In this document: positions 32,001 through 44,600 of the stretch, piece by piece
How positions within the stretch are numbered: position 1 is the first letter of the stretch
Layout: each line of letters opens with the position of its first letter
DNA from: Heliopora coerulea
Taxonomy: Eukaryota > Cnidaria > Anthozoa > Scleralcyonacea > Helioporidae
Length of the DNA: 64,000 bases
Assembly (NCBI GenBank): GCA_030142905.1
Contig: JASJOG010000187.1
Location: 124,001 to 188,000 of the forward strand
Direction of reading: 5' to 3'
Made by a program: the position numbers and the translations under genes
The notes under the pieces: generated by a model
The model's database searches: none
Seen by the model: only the letters and a program-made list of their open reading frames with translations
Told to the model about the DNA's origin: nothing

Positions 32001-35000
32001 TTGACAAAAAACCTAGCTCTGCAGCGCCTCAAAACTAAAACTTTCCGCACGGAAAAGCCCTAATATGAAAACCAAAACATGCATCATAAACTAACAGAAA
32101 TACAGGTATTACAGCAAATGAATACATATCTTAAATTGTCTCCTGTTGAATTATATTCACTTTATCTTCATTTGGCCAAAATACCTACCTAAAGAATATC
32201 ACAACAATTAACTATTACATATTTAAATTAACTATTACATTATGAGTATGACCTAACGACCTATCTTACCCCTGGATAGCATGGCGATACACTTCATTCT
32301 GCGACATCACAAAACGAAATCTTTACTCACAGAAAAGAACTAACATCGATTCTAAAACAAGCATCCTAAACTAACACAATAACATCTATTACAACCAATG
32401 AATACTTATCTTAAAAAATCTGCTGCTCCTTTATATTTACTTTATCTTCATTTGGCCAACATACCTACATTAAGAACATCACAACAGCATTAATTTTCTG
32501 GTAAAGTAAGTTAACTATTACGTTAATAGTAAGATATTACCCCATATTCTACCTCTGCTTAGCTTTGGCAAAACACTTAGTTCTGCAGCACCTCAGAACT
32601 AAATGTTCCCAAATGAAAAAGCCCTAACATCGATACTAAAACATCATTCCTAAACTAACACAAATACATCTATTACAGCAAATGAATATTTATCTTGAAA
32701 AGTCTGCGGTTGATTTACATTCACTTTATTTTAATTTGGCCAACATACGAACCTAAAGACCATCACAACAACATCAATTTTTAGCTATAGCTAAATTAAC
32801 TATTACATTAAGAGTAGGACCTTACAACCTATACTACCGCTGCACAGCCTGGGCGATACACTTCGTTCTGCGACTTCACATAACGATATCTTTATTCACA
32901 GAAAAGAACTAACATTGATTCTAAAATATGCATCCTAAACTAACACTAATACATCTATTACAACAAATAAATACTTATCTTAAAAAGTTTCATGCAGCTT
33001 TACATTCACTTTATCTTCATTTGTCCAACTTACCTACATTAAGAACATCACAACAGCATTAATTTTCTTCTAAAGTAACTTAACTATTACGCTAAGAGTA
33101 AGATCTTACCCCATATTCTACCTTGGTTAGCCTTGGCAAAAACACTTATTTATGCGGCGCCAAATAACTAAATGTTTCCTGATGAAAAAGCCCTAACATT
33201 GATACTAAAACATGCGTCCTAAACTACCACAAATACTTCTATTACAGCAAATGAATACTTATCTTAGAAAGTCTCCTGTTGATTTAAATTTACTTTATCC
33301 TAATTTGGCCAACATTCCTAGCTAAAGAACATCATAACATTAATTTTTTGCTCTAACTAAATTAACTATTAAATTATGAGTAGGACCTTACAACCTATCC
33401 TATACCTGCATAGACTGGGCGATGCATTTCGTCTTGCGACCTCACAAAACGAAATCATTATTCAAAGAAAATTACTAACATCGAATGTAAAATATGCATC
33501 CTAAACTAACACAAATACATCTATTACAGCAAATGATTACTTATCTTACAAAGACTCCAGCTGCTTTACATTCACTTTATCTTCATTTGTCCAACTTACC
33601 TACATTAAGAACATCACACATTATTAATTTTCTTGTAAATTAACTTAACTATTACATTTAGAGTAAGATCTTAGCCGTATTCTACCTCAGCTTAGGCTTG
33701 GCAAAAATCTTAGTTATGCGGCACGGCATAACTAAATGTTTTTTCACGAAAAAGCCCTAACATCGATACTAAAACATGCGTCCTAAACTAACACAAATAA
33801 TTCTATTACAGCAAATGAATACTTATCTTAAAAAGTCTCCTGTTCATTCACATCATTTTCATTTGGCCAACATACATACCTGAAGAGCATCACAACATTA
33901 ATTTTTAGCTATAACTAAATTAACTATTACATTAAGAGTAGGACCTTACAACCTATCCTACCCCTCTATAGCCTAGGCCATACACTTCGTTCTGCGACCT
34001 CACAAACGATATCTTTACTCACAGAAAAGAACTAACATCGATTCTAAAACATGCATCCCAAACTTACACAAATACATCTATTAGAACCAATGAATAGTTA
34101 TCTTAAAAAGTCTGCTGCTCCTTTATAATCACTTTATCTTCATTTGCCCAACATACCTCCATTAAGAACAGCACAACAGCATTAATTTTTTGGTAAAAGT
34201 AATTCAACTATTACATTAAGAGTAAGATCTTACCCCGTATTCTAACTTGGCTTAGCCTTGGCAAAACCCTTAGTTCAGCGGCGCATCAGAACTAAATATT
34301 TCCTCATGAAAAAGCCCTAACATCGATACTAAAAAATGCATCCTAAACTATCACAAATACATCTATTACAGCAAATGAATAGTCATCTAAAAAAGTCTCC
34401 CTTTGATTTACTTTCACCTTATCTACATTTGGCCAACATACCTACATAAAGAACATCACAACAACATTAATTTTTAGCTATAACGAAATTAACTATTACA
34501 TTAAAAGTAGGACCTTACAACCTATCCAACCCCTCATAGCAAGGGTGATACACTGTGTACTGCGACTTCACAAAACGAAATCTTTACTCACAGAAAAGAA
34601 CTAACATCGATTCTAAAACATGCATCCTAAACTAACACAAATACATCTATTAGAACCAATGAATACTTATTTTAAAAAAGTCTGCTGCTCCTTTACATTC
34701 ACTTTATCTTCATTTGGCCAACTTAAGAACATCACAACAGTATTAATTTTCTGTTAAAAGTAATTTAACTATTACGTTAAGAGTAAGATCTTATATCGTA
34801 TCCTATCCCCATTTAGAATTGGCGAAAAACTTAGTTCTGCAGCGGCTGAGAACTAAATTTTTTTCTCCACGGAAAAGCCGTACCGTCCATAGTAAAACTT
34901 GCATCCTAAACTAACACAAATACATCTCTTACAACCAATGAATACTTATCTTAAAAAGCCTCCAGCTCCTTTATATTCACTTTATCTTCATTTGTCCAAC

Positions 35001-36253
35001 TTATCTACATTAACAACATCACAACAGCATTAATTTTCTGGTAAAGTAACTTAACTATTACGTTAAGAGTAATATCTTACCGTGCATTCTACCTCGGCTT
35101 AGACTTGGGGTAAAGCTTAGTTCTGCGGCGCCTCAGAACTTAATGTTTCCTCAAGAAAAAGCCCTAACTTCGATTCTAAAACATGCATCCTAAACTAACA
35201 CAAATCATCTACTACAGCAAATGAATAATTATCTTAAAAAGTCTCCTGTTGATTTACATTCACTTTACCTTCTTTTGGCCAATATACCTACATAAAGAAC
35301 ATCACAACAACATTAATTTTTAGGTATAACTAAATTAACTATTACATTAAGAGTAGGACCTTACAACCAAACCTACCCCTCATAGCCAGGGTTATACACT
35401 ACGTTCTGCGACTTCACGAAACAAAATCTTTACTCACAGAAAAGAACTAACATCGATTCTAAAACATGTATCCTAAACTAAGACAAATACATCTATTAGA
35501 AGAAATGAATTCTTATCTTAAAAAGTCTGCTCCTCCTTTACATTCACATTATCTTGATTTGGCCAACATACATACATTAAGAACATCTCAACAACATTAA
35601 TTTTCTAATAGAAGTAATTTAACAATTACATTAAGAGTAAGATCTTACATCGTATCCTACCTCCATTTAGCCTTGGCAAAAAACTTAGTTCTGCAGCGCC
35701 TCAGAACTAAATCTTACCTCAAGAAAAATCCTAACATCCATACTAAAACATGCATCCTAAACTAACACAAATACATTTATTACAACCAATGAATACTTAT
35801 CTTGACAAGGCCTCTGCTAATTTACATTCACTTTATCTTCATTTGTCCAACTTACCCTCATTAAGAACATCACAACAGCATTAATCTTCTGGTAAAGTAA
35901 CTTAACTTTTACGTTAAGAGTAAGATCTTACCCCGTATTTTACCTCGGCTTAGACTTGCCAAAACGCTTAGTTCTGCTGGGAATCAGAAGAAAATGTTTC
36001 CTCACAATAAAAGCTCTAACATGAATACTAAAACATGCATCTTAAATTAACCCAAATACATCTATTACAGCAAATGAATACTTATCTTAAAAAGTCTCCT
36101 GTTGCTTTACATTCACTTTATCTTCATTTGGCCAACATACCTACCTAAAGAACATCACAACAACATTAATTTTTAGCTATAACTAAATTTACTATTACAT
36201 TAAGAGAAAGACCTTACAACCTATCTTACCCCCGCATAGCCTGAGCGAAACAC

Positions 36254-36279
36254 TTCGTTCTGCGACATCTCAAAACGAA
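36254..36279. repeat. Satellite dyad, TTCGTT/AACGAA-type arms
   Basis: Arms TTCGTT and AACGAA replace the more common TTAGTT and AACTAA: the left and right arms have changed symmetrically. Another example is 57915-57940, where the centre TGTGA-CA-TCACA is also a dyad. Confidence 0.85.
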
Positions 36280-38796
36280 ATCTTTCCTCACAGAAAAGAA
36301 CTAACATCAATTCTAAAACATGCATCCTAAACTAGGACAAATACATCTATTAAAACCTATGAATACTAATCTTAAAATGTCTGTTGCTGCTTTACATTCA
36401 CTTTATCTTCATTTGGCCCACATACCTACGTAAAGACTTCACAATAGAATTAATTTTCTGCTACAACTAAATTAACTATTACATTAAGAGTAAGATCTTC
36501 CTACTATCCCACCCCATTTTAGCCTTGGTAAAACATTTTGTTCTGTGGCGCCACAGAACTAAATATTACATAACGGAAAAGCACTAATGTCGATACTAAA
36601 ACATCCGTCCTAAACTAACACAAATACATCTATTACAACCAATGAATACTTATCTTAAAAGTCTCCTGCTGCTTTACATTCATTTTATCTCCATTTTGCC
36701 AACACATCGACTTAAAGAGCATAATAACATTTATAATTTTCTGCTACAACTAAATTAACTATTACGTTAAGAGTAAGATCTTACTTGGCATTTTAACCCG
36801 AACCTAGCCTTGGTGAAACACTTAGTTCTATGGCACCACAGAACTAATTCTTTCCTCACGGGAAACCACTAACATCGATACTAAAACATATATCCTAAAC
36901 CAACACAAATACATCTATTACAACCTATGAATAGTTATCTTAAAAAGTCTCCTGCACCTTTACATTCACTTTATCTTCATTTGGCCAACATACCAACATA
37001 ACCAACATCAGAACAATATTAATTTTCTGTTATAACTAAACTAACTATAATTTTAAGAGTGAGATCTTACTCCTTATCCTATCCCCGCCAAGCTTTGGTG
37101 AAACACTTCGTTCTGCAGCGCCATTGAAATAAACCTTTCCTCACGGAAAAGCACTAACATCAGTACTAAAACATGCATCCTAAACTAAAGCAAATACATC
37201 TATTACTACCAATGAATACTGATCTTAAAATGTCTCTTGTTGCTTTCCATCACTTCATCTTCATTTGGCCAAAACATCTACATAAAGAAAATTGCAACAG
37301 CATTAATTTTCTGCTATAACTAAGCTAACTATTATGTTAGGAAGAATATCTTAACCTTATCCAACCGCTGCTTAGCTTTGGTCAAACACTTGGTTCTGCG
37401 GTACCACAGAAATAAATATTACATCATGGAAAAGCACTAACATCGATATTAAAACATGCATGCTAATGTAACACAAATGCATCCATTACAACCAATGAAT
37501 ACTTATCTAAAAAATTCTCCTGCTGCTTTCCATTCACTTTATCTTCATTTGGCCAACATACCTACATAAAGAAAATCACAACAGTATTAATTTTCTATTA
37601 TAACTAAATTAACTATTACTTTAAGGGTAAGATCTTCCCCCGCACCTTCCCCTTGATCAGCCTTGGTGAAATACTTAGTTATTCGGAACCACAGCACTAA
37701 ATCTTTCCTCAAGGAAAAACATTTACATTGATACTAAAACATGCATCCTAAACTTACACAAATACATCTATTACAACCAATGAATACTTATCTTAAAAAG
37801 TCTGCTGCTGCTTTACATTGAGTTTATCTTCATTTGGCCAACATACTTACATAAAGAATATCAGAACAACATTAATTTTCGGCTATAACTAAATTAACTA
37901 TTACGTTCAGAGTAACATCTTACAACCTATCCTAGCCCCAAGTAGCTGTGGTCAGACACTTGCTTTGCGGTACCACAGAACTAAATAATACATCATTGAA
38001 AAGCACTAACATCCATATTAAAACATGCATCTTAAACTTACCCAAATACATCTATTACAACCAATATATACTTATCTTAAAAAGTATCCTGCTGCTTTCC
38101 ATTCGCTTTATCTTTATTTGATCAAATTACCTACATAAAAAATATCACAAGTCAAGTCAATTCAAAGTATGAAGTCAAGTCAAGTCTCAAGTCAAAATCT
38201 CAAAAAAAGGTCTCAAGTGTACGGAAAAAAGATTAGAGTCAAGTGTCAAGTGAGCACCAAAATCATTTAAAACAAGTCCGGAGACAAGCCGAACTGTTTC
38301 ATAGCATGTTACTAGTCAAATCTACGTGAAACTCGACTTGCGAAGGTAGACATGAAACGAAGGCCTTAAGGATGACGTGTCGTTTCATAGTTACTGGTTT
38401 CCTGATTTCCTGATTTTCTCATTTTGAGGATGGAATTTATGACAAAACCTGGAAAAAGCCGATACATCTTATACCTAAGTGAGCAGATTATTAGTCCTGT
38501 TGATGTGCAACCAAAAAGACTACAAGAACACTCTGGATTTGTCGTTTCTTGCATCCACACCGTCGAAAGTTCAGCAAACGGTTGGCTTGGAATTTGCATT
38601 ATAATAAGTGCTATTCCAGTTGACTGCCCTTATCATAAACCTAATTGGAGTCTATTGTTCTCCGTTGTTGGAATGAAGTATAGTAATGGACGTGCAATAA
38701 AGCGATATCCGACCCACTTTTGCAAATAAGTGGTCCCGGAGGAGAATACAATGTTATGCAAATTCTTTCTGTGTATTTAATCTTATTTTAAATTGC

Positions 38797-38823
38797 GGTG
38801 ACATCGAAACAAATCCTAGTCTT
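38797..38823 (+). other. 2A-like motif in LINE copy A, module 1 (degenerate)
   Basis: Encodes G-D-I-E-T-N-P-S-L. The 2A consensus D-x-E-x-N-P-G-P is changed at the Gly-Pro pair where ribosome skipping would occur, so activity is unlikely. Confidence 0.7.
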
Positions 38824-39306
38824 CCTGCACCCAAACCAACAACAGATGAAAATAATTTTATTTCCAACTCGTTGCAAAACTTGTGTCCTACTTGCAATCA
38901 AAATGTCAACCCTATTGCTGGACTCTTTTCCGATTTATGCAAATTACTCGTGGCATGCCAAGGTGGCTTTTTCTTTTCCACACGATCGGCTCATTCACTC
39001 CGTATCATCTCATACTGGAGTACTAGAGTTCAAGAACACTCTGGATTTGTCCTTTCTTGCATCCCAACTGTCGAAAGTTCAGGAAACGGTAGGCCTGCAA
39101 TTTGCATTGTAATAAGTGCTATTCCAGTTCACTGCCCTTATCAAAATCCTAATCCGAGTCTATTGTTCTTTGTTGTTGGAATGAAGTGTAGTAATGGACG
39201 TGCAGTAATCCGATATACGACCCACTTTCGCAAATTAAAGTTGTCCCGAAAGAGAATACAATAATACGCAAATTCTTCCTGTGTATTTAATCTTTATTTA
39301 AATTGC

Positions 39307-39333
39307 GGTTACATCGAAACAAATCCCGGTCCT
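39307..39333 (+). other. 2A-like motif in LINE copy A, module 2
   Basis: Encodes G-Y-I-E-T-N-P-G-P. The N-P-G-P end is intact but the leading Asp is Tyr. Confidence 0.7.
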
Positions 39334-39714
39334 CCTGCACCCGAACTGACAATAGATGAAAATAATTCTATTTCCAACTCGGTTCAAACATCCTGTCCTA
39401 CTTGCAATCAAAATGTCAACCCTATTGCTGGACTCTTTTCTGATTCATGCAAATACTGGTGGCATGCCAAGTACCTTTCCTTTCCACGAGATTGGCTCGT
39501 TCAACTCCGTATCATCTCATACTGGGTTGGTTTGCCCTAAATGTCAGTTGTACCAAAATGAATACGAATTTGATGTAACTACAGACCAATCATTGCAAGC
39601 AACAGTTCATAGAATGTCATCCAATTGTGAAGTTTTTACACTTACTAATATCCCACAGGGTGATGACTATTTTGGAGGTTTTAACCTCCCAAAAAAACGG
39701 AAAGTCCCATTATT

Positions 39715-40380
39715 GGCCATCTAAATATTCGCAGTATCAAAGCTGGAACAAAATTTGATAAACTTAAAGCTATCCTTCTTCAAAGACCAACAGTACACAT
39801 AATATCGTTTTTTGAAACATGGTTGGGCGATTCTTGCACGGACGATATGTTAGCTAACCCAAACTATTCGCTTGTGCGTTGTGATTGTTGCTCGAATATT
39901 CGTAGAGGAAGGATTATTACGTACATTCATGAAGAAATACTGTACTCGCCCCAGTTTGATTTGACAACTCAAACTGTGGAGTCTACTTGTATTGAAATCA
40001 AATTGGCCTTTGTGGCACATTATTAATAACAAACGTATATCGCCCACCATCTGCCGATAGTGCAAATGAATCTGAATTGGGACTCATTGTGGAGAAAATA
40101 ACATCTGAAAGTAAGGAATGCCTTGTACTGGGCGATTTCAATATTAATTTACTATGTCGAAAATCTAACACACTCAATGTCATAAAGTCGTTTCGGCGAC
40201 TTGGCCTTAAGCAATTGGTTACCGAACCTATACGTACATATGCACACTATACTAATGGATCATTTAGCGTTACGTCTACGCTGATGGACATATCTATGTA
40301 TTATCAAGACGAAATGTCGCATCAGTCTACGTTCCAAATCTCTCACTGAGTGACCACTATCCTGTGTTGGTCGTAAGACG
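39715..40380 (+). pseudogene. LINE copy A AP-endonuclease domain, broken
   Basis: Recognisable endonuclease/exonuclease/phosphatase motifs: H-L-N-I-R-S-I at the start, F-E-T-W-L (usual S-E-T-W-L), G-D-F-N-I-N-L near 40132, and S-D-H-Y-P-V near 40348-40365 in a different frame. The domain nicks target DNA for target-primed reverse transcription. Several stops and at least two frame changes disable it. The 3' part (from 40158) is almost identical to copy B. Confidence 0.85.
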
Positions 40381-41684
40381 ATGTAATGTTGGGATAAAAA
40401 CTAATGAGGAAACCAGGAACACCACACAATACCGATCCCTTACCAGATTAGATGAAACGAAATTCCGTGAGGATCTACGCGCAGTCCCCTGGTCTTTGAT
40501 TAAGGCGTTTGATGATCCTAAGGACGCGCTCGCCTTGTGGTATGCCATGTTTGACAATATTGTGGATCGTCATCCTGCTTTATTGTCGAAACGTGTTAAA
40601 TCATTCCAGTTACCTCCTTGGATGTAAACAGATATTTTATCTACCATCAAGGAAAGAGACTTACTTTAAACAAAAGCGAAGAACGGTGTTATTCCTTGGG
40701 AATCCTACAAAGCCTTCAGAAATAAGTGTTCTTCCGACGTTAGGATGGCTAAAGGGAGCTACTTCGCACAATAGGTATTGTCCAGCAATAATGATTCCAA
40801 GAAACTGTGGAAAGTATTAAATCAAGCGGCTAATCGTTTTTCCAAGAATACAATTCCTACCTATGTGCGTGATGATAATGATAAATTACCAACGCATTTA
40901 ACTCTTATTTTTCCAACGTAGTGGGAACCATTAACAAGGGTTTTCTCCATAATGATCCCGACTTCGATACAGTTCAACATTTTGTTGCCGACCATCTTCC
41001 TTCTGGGTGTAAATTTACCATACCACCAATGAGCGAGGAGTATCATCTAAAGGAAATTCAGGAGTTATCTTGTGCTAAAGCTAAAGGCGTTGATTCCTCT
41101 AATGTGCGTGTCTTATTAATTGGTCGCTACGAATTATTTACATTCCTTTTGTACATTTACAGCTTTAGTATAAAGTCTGGTGTTTTCCCTCGTCCATGGA
41201 AAACAAGTAAAATTACCCCTATTTTCAAAAAGGGTTCAAGACAAGACAAACATAATTATCCTCCAATCTCTGTCTTATCTGTTCTATCAAAGATTCTGGA
41301 ACGCCATTGTAGTAAAACCTTTTAAACATTCTTTTAGAGTATCATGTTTTTACGAATCCCAACTTGAATCAAGACCATTACATTCTTGTGAATAACCACT
41401 GCTTAAACTTACAGATACATGGCTTAATACTATGGATAATGGAGACCTAATTGGGTTATTACTTGTCAATTTCCGAAAAGCCTTCGATCTTGTGAAAAAC
41501 CAACTACTAATTAAAAATCTGTCCTTCTATGGGGTTGGAGATATTGCTCTAAAATGATTCACGTCATATCTTACAGAAAGAAAACGGATAATCACAATTG
41601 GACGATCGCTTTCTGATACTCTTCTTGTTCGGAAAAGTGTACCAAAAGTGTACCATTAGGCCTAAATCTGTTAATTTTATTTAT
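40364..41684 (+). pseudogene. LINE copy A linker and 5' half of the reverse transcriptase, broken
   Basis: Frame pieces at 40364-40627, 40921-41325 and others match the linker and reverse transcriptase start of copy B (S-K-I-T-P-I-F-K-K-G near 41209). The catalytic half is missing because the copy is truncated at about 41684 against satellite. Confidence 0.8.
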
Positions 41685-44600
41685 ACAACTAAATTAACTA
41701 TTACGTTAAGACAAAGAAATTACCCCCTATACTACCTCACTTAGCTTTCGGGAAACACTTAGTTCTGGGGCACCATCGAACTAAATATTACCTCAAGAAA
41801 AAGCACTAAAATGGATACTAAAACATGCATCCCAAACTAAAACATATACATCAATTACAACCAATGAATACTTATCTTAAAAAGTCCCTTGCTTGTCTAC
41901 ATTCACTTTATCTTTATTTGGCCAACAAATCTACATAAAGAACATCACAACAGCATTAATTTTCTGCTATAATTAAATTAGTTACTACGTTAAGAGTAAG
42001 ATCTTACCCCGTATCCTACCCCGGCTTAGCATTATCGAAACACTTAGTTCTGCAGCTCCACAGAACTAATTCTTTCATCACGGATTGGCACTAACATCGA
42101 TACTAAAACGTGCATCCTAAACTAACACAAATACATCTATTACAACCAATGAAAACTTATCTAAAAATGTCTCCTGCTGCTTTACATTCACTTTATCTTC
42201 ATTTCGCTAAAATACCTACATAAAAAACATCAGAACAACATTAATTTTCTGCTGTAACTAAATTAACTGTTACATTAAGAGTAAGATCTTGCAACCTATC
42301 CTACCCCCGAGTAGGCTTGGAAAAAGACATGGTTCTGTGGTACCGCAGAACTAAACACTACATCAAAAAAAAGCACTAACATCGATATTAAAACATGCAT
42401 TATAAACTAAAACAAATACATCTATTACAACCAATGAATACTTATCTCAAAAAGTCTCTTCCTGCTTTACGTTCACTTTATCTTCATTTGGCCCAAATAC
42501 CTACATAAAAAACATCAAAACAACATTAATTTTCTGCTGCAAGTAAATTATCTGTTACGTTAAGAGTAATTTCTTGCAACCTATACTACCTCCGAGTACC
42601 CTTGGAAAAACACTTGGTTCTGCGGTACCGCAGAACTAAATATTACATCACAGAAAAGCACTAACATCGATATTAAAACTTCATGCTAATCTAAAACAAA
42701 TACATCTATTAGAACCAATGAATACTTATCATAAAAGGTCTGCTGCTCCTTTAAATTCACTTTATCTTCATTTGGCCAACATACCTACATTAAGAACATC
42801 ACAACAGCATTAATTTTCTGGTAAAAGTAACTTAACTATTACGTTAAGAGTAAGATCTTATATCGTATCCTATCCCAATTTAGCCTTGGCGAAAAACGTA
42901 GTTCTGCAGCGCCTCAGAACTAAATCTTTCCTCACAGAAAAGCCCTAACATCCATACTAAAACATGCATCCTAAACTAACACCAATTCATCTATTACAAC
43001 CAATGAATACTTATCTTAAAAAGTCTCCTGCTGCTTTACATTCACTTTATCTTCATTTGGCCAACATACCTATATAAAGAACATCACAATAGCAATAATT
43101 TTCCGTTATAACTAATTTAACTACTACTTAAGAGTAAAATCTTACAACCTATCCTACCCCGGAGTAGCTTTGGTGAAACACTTGGGTCTGCGGTACCTCA
43201 AAACTAAATCATTCCTCACAGAAAAGCACTGACGTCAATTCAAAGACATGCATCCTAAACTAATGATGTACATCTAATTACAACCAATGAATACTTATCT
43301 TAAAAAGACTCCTGCTGCTTTACATTCACTTTATCTTTATTTGGCCAACACACCTACATAAAAAACTTCAGAAAATGATTTAGTTTTCTGCTATAAGTAA
43401 ATTAACTATTACGTTAAGAGTAAGATCTTACCACCTATTCTACCCTCTCTTAGCCTTAATGAAACAGTTGATTCTGCAGTACCACAGAACTAATTATTAC
43501 ACCACGGAAAAGCACTAACATCAATATTAAAATATGCATCATAAACCAATGCAAATATATCTATTACAACCAATCAATGCTTATCTTAAAAAGCCTTGTG
43601 CTGCTTTACATTCAGTTTATCTTCATTTGGCCAACACACCTACATAAACAACATCAAAATAGCATTAATTTTCTACTATATATAAATTAACTAATACTTT
43701 AAGAGTAAGATCGTTACAAACAATCCTACTCCCGTTTAGCCTTCGAAAAACACTTACGTTAAGAGAAAGATCTTACCACCTATTCTACCCTCATTTAGCC
43801 TTGGTGAAACACTTGGTTCTTCGGTATCACAAAACTAATTATTGCACCACAAAAAGAACTAATATCGATATTAAAACATGCATCCTAAACTAACACAAAT
43901 ACATCTATTGAAACCAATGAATACTTTTCTGAAAAAGTCTCTTGCTGCTTTACATTCACTTTATCTTCATTAGGCCAACATTTCTCCATAAAAAACATCA
44001 GAATAACATTAATTTTCTGTAACAACTAAATTAACTATTATGTTGAGAGTAAGATCTTACAACCTATCATACCCTCAAGTAGCCTTCTTGAAACACTTGG
44101 TTCTGCGGTACCACAGAACTAAATATTACATCACAGACAAGCACTAACATCGATTTTAAAACATGTACTCTAAACTAACACAAATACATCTATTTCAACC
44201 AAAGAATACTTATTTTAAAAAGTTACCTGCTCCTTTACATTCACTTAACATTCATTTGCTCAACATAACTACATAAAGAACATCACAACAGCATTAATTT
44301 TCCGCAATAACTAAATTATCTATTATGATATGAGTAACATCTTACCGCATATACTACCCACGCTTAACCTTGGCAAAACACTTAGTTCTGCAGTGCCACA
44401 GAACTAAATCTTTCCTCGCGGAAAAGCACTAGCATCAATACTAAAACATGCATCATAAACTAAGTCAAATACATCTATTACAACCAATGAATTCCTATCT
44501 TAAAAAGTCTCCTGCTGCTTTACATTCACTTTATGTTCATTAGGCCAATGTACCTACATAAAAAACGTGACAACAACGTTTAGTTTTCTGCTATAACTAA

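Larger units (their letters stand above)
15997..38150. repeat. 285-bp satellite, block 2 (about 78 units)
   Basis: Continuation of block 1 across the Polinton. From 16 to about 28 kb the units are well homogenised and keep 89-codon frames in many copies (for example 18754-19023, 22605-22874, 22890-23159, 26594-26863). Their subtypes recur with multi-unit periods (the CAGCAAATAAATCC variant near 16880, 17440, 18300, 19935, 20650, 24350 and 26340). From about 32 to 36 kb two types largely alternate: one with a TTCTGGTAAAG middle, one with TTTTTAGCTATAACTAAA and TTCGTT...AACGAA. Units become more diverged toward 38 kb. Irregular joins from unequal exchange are visible near 18420, 20650, 30150 and 31790. 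No gene is supported in this 22 kb. Confidence 0.95.
38424..39724 (+). pseudogene. LINE copy A, N-terminal 2A/PHD region, broken
   Basis: Pieces in several frames. The first (38424-38729) reads E-H-S-G-F-V-V-S-C-I and P-V-D-C-P-Y; the same block recurs ~508 bases on. Between and after them are the 2A-like motifs at 38797 and 39307 and two Cys/His clusters reading C-P-T-C-N-Q-N-V and C-D/S-S-C-K-Y-W-W-H-A-K, typical of PHD-type fingers found in CR1-like elements, where they may help binding to chromatin or nucleic acid. Stops and frame changes separate nearly every piece. Confidence 0.7.
38151..41684 (+). mobile_element. LINE copy A (CR1/L2-like), truncated in the reverse transcriptase
   Basis: Starts with TCAAGTCAAGTCTCAAGTCAA-like direct repeats (38151-38260), shared with copies B and C, directly after a satellite ...AAAAAATATCACAA. 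It contains two tandem ~508-bp modules (repeat starts 38523 and 39031), each with a 2A-like motif and a PHD-like Cys/His cluster. An endonuclease region (39715-40380) and the N-terminal part of the reverse transcriptase region follow. It breaks off near 41684, in the sequence matching ...TTCATTTTATTTATAAATG of copy B, where the satellite resumes at CAACTAAATTAAC. Many stops and frame changes are present, so it is not functional. Confidence 0.9.

Noticed and set aside
38151..38260. TCAAGTCAAGTC repeats as a separate microsatellite locus
   Set aside because: They occur at the same place at the start of all three LINE copies and so belong to the LINE 5' region.
38366..38599. Minus-strand frames over the LINE copies (also 46739-46993, 49700-49930, 50039-50281)
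   Set aside because: They are antisense to the recognisable LINE coding sequence and show no motifs of their own.
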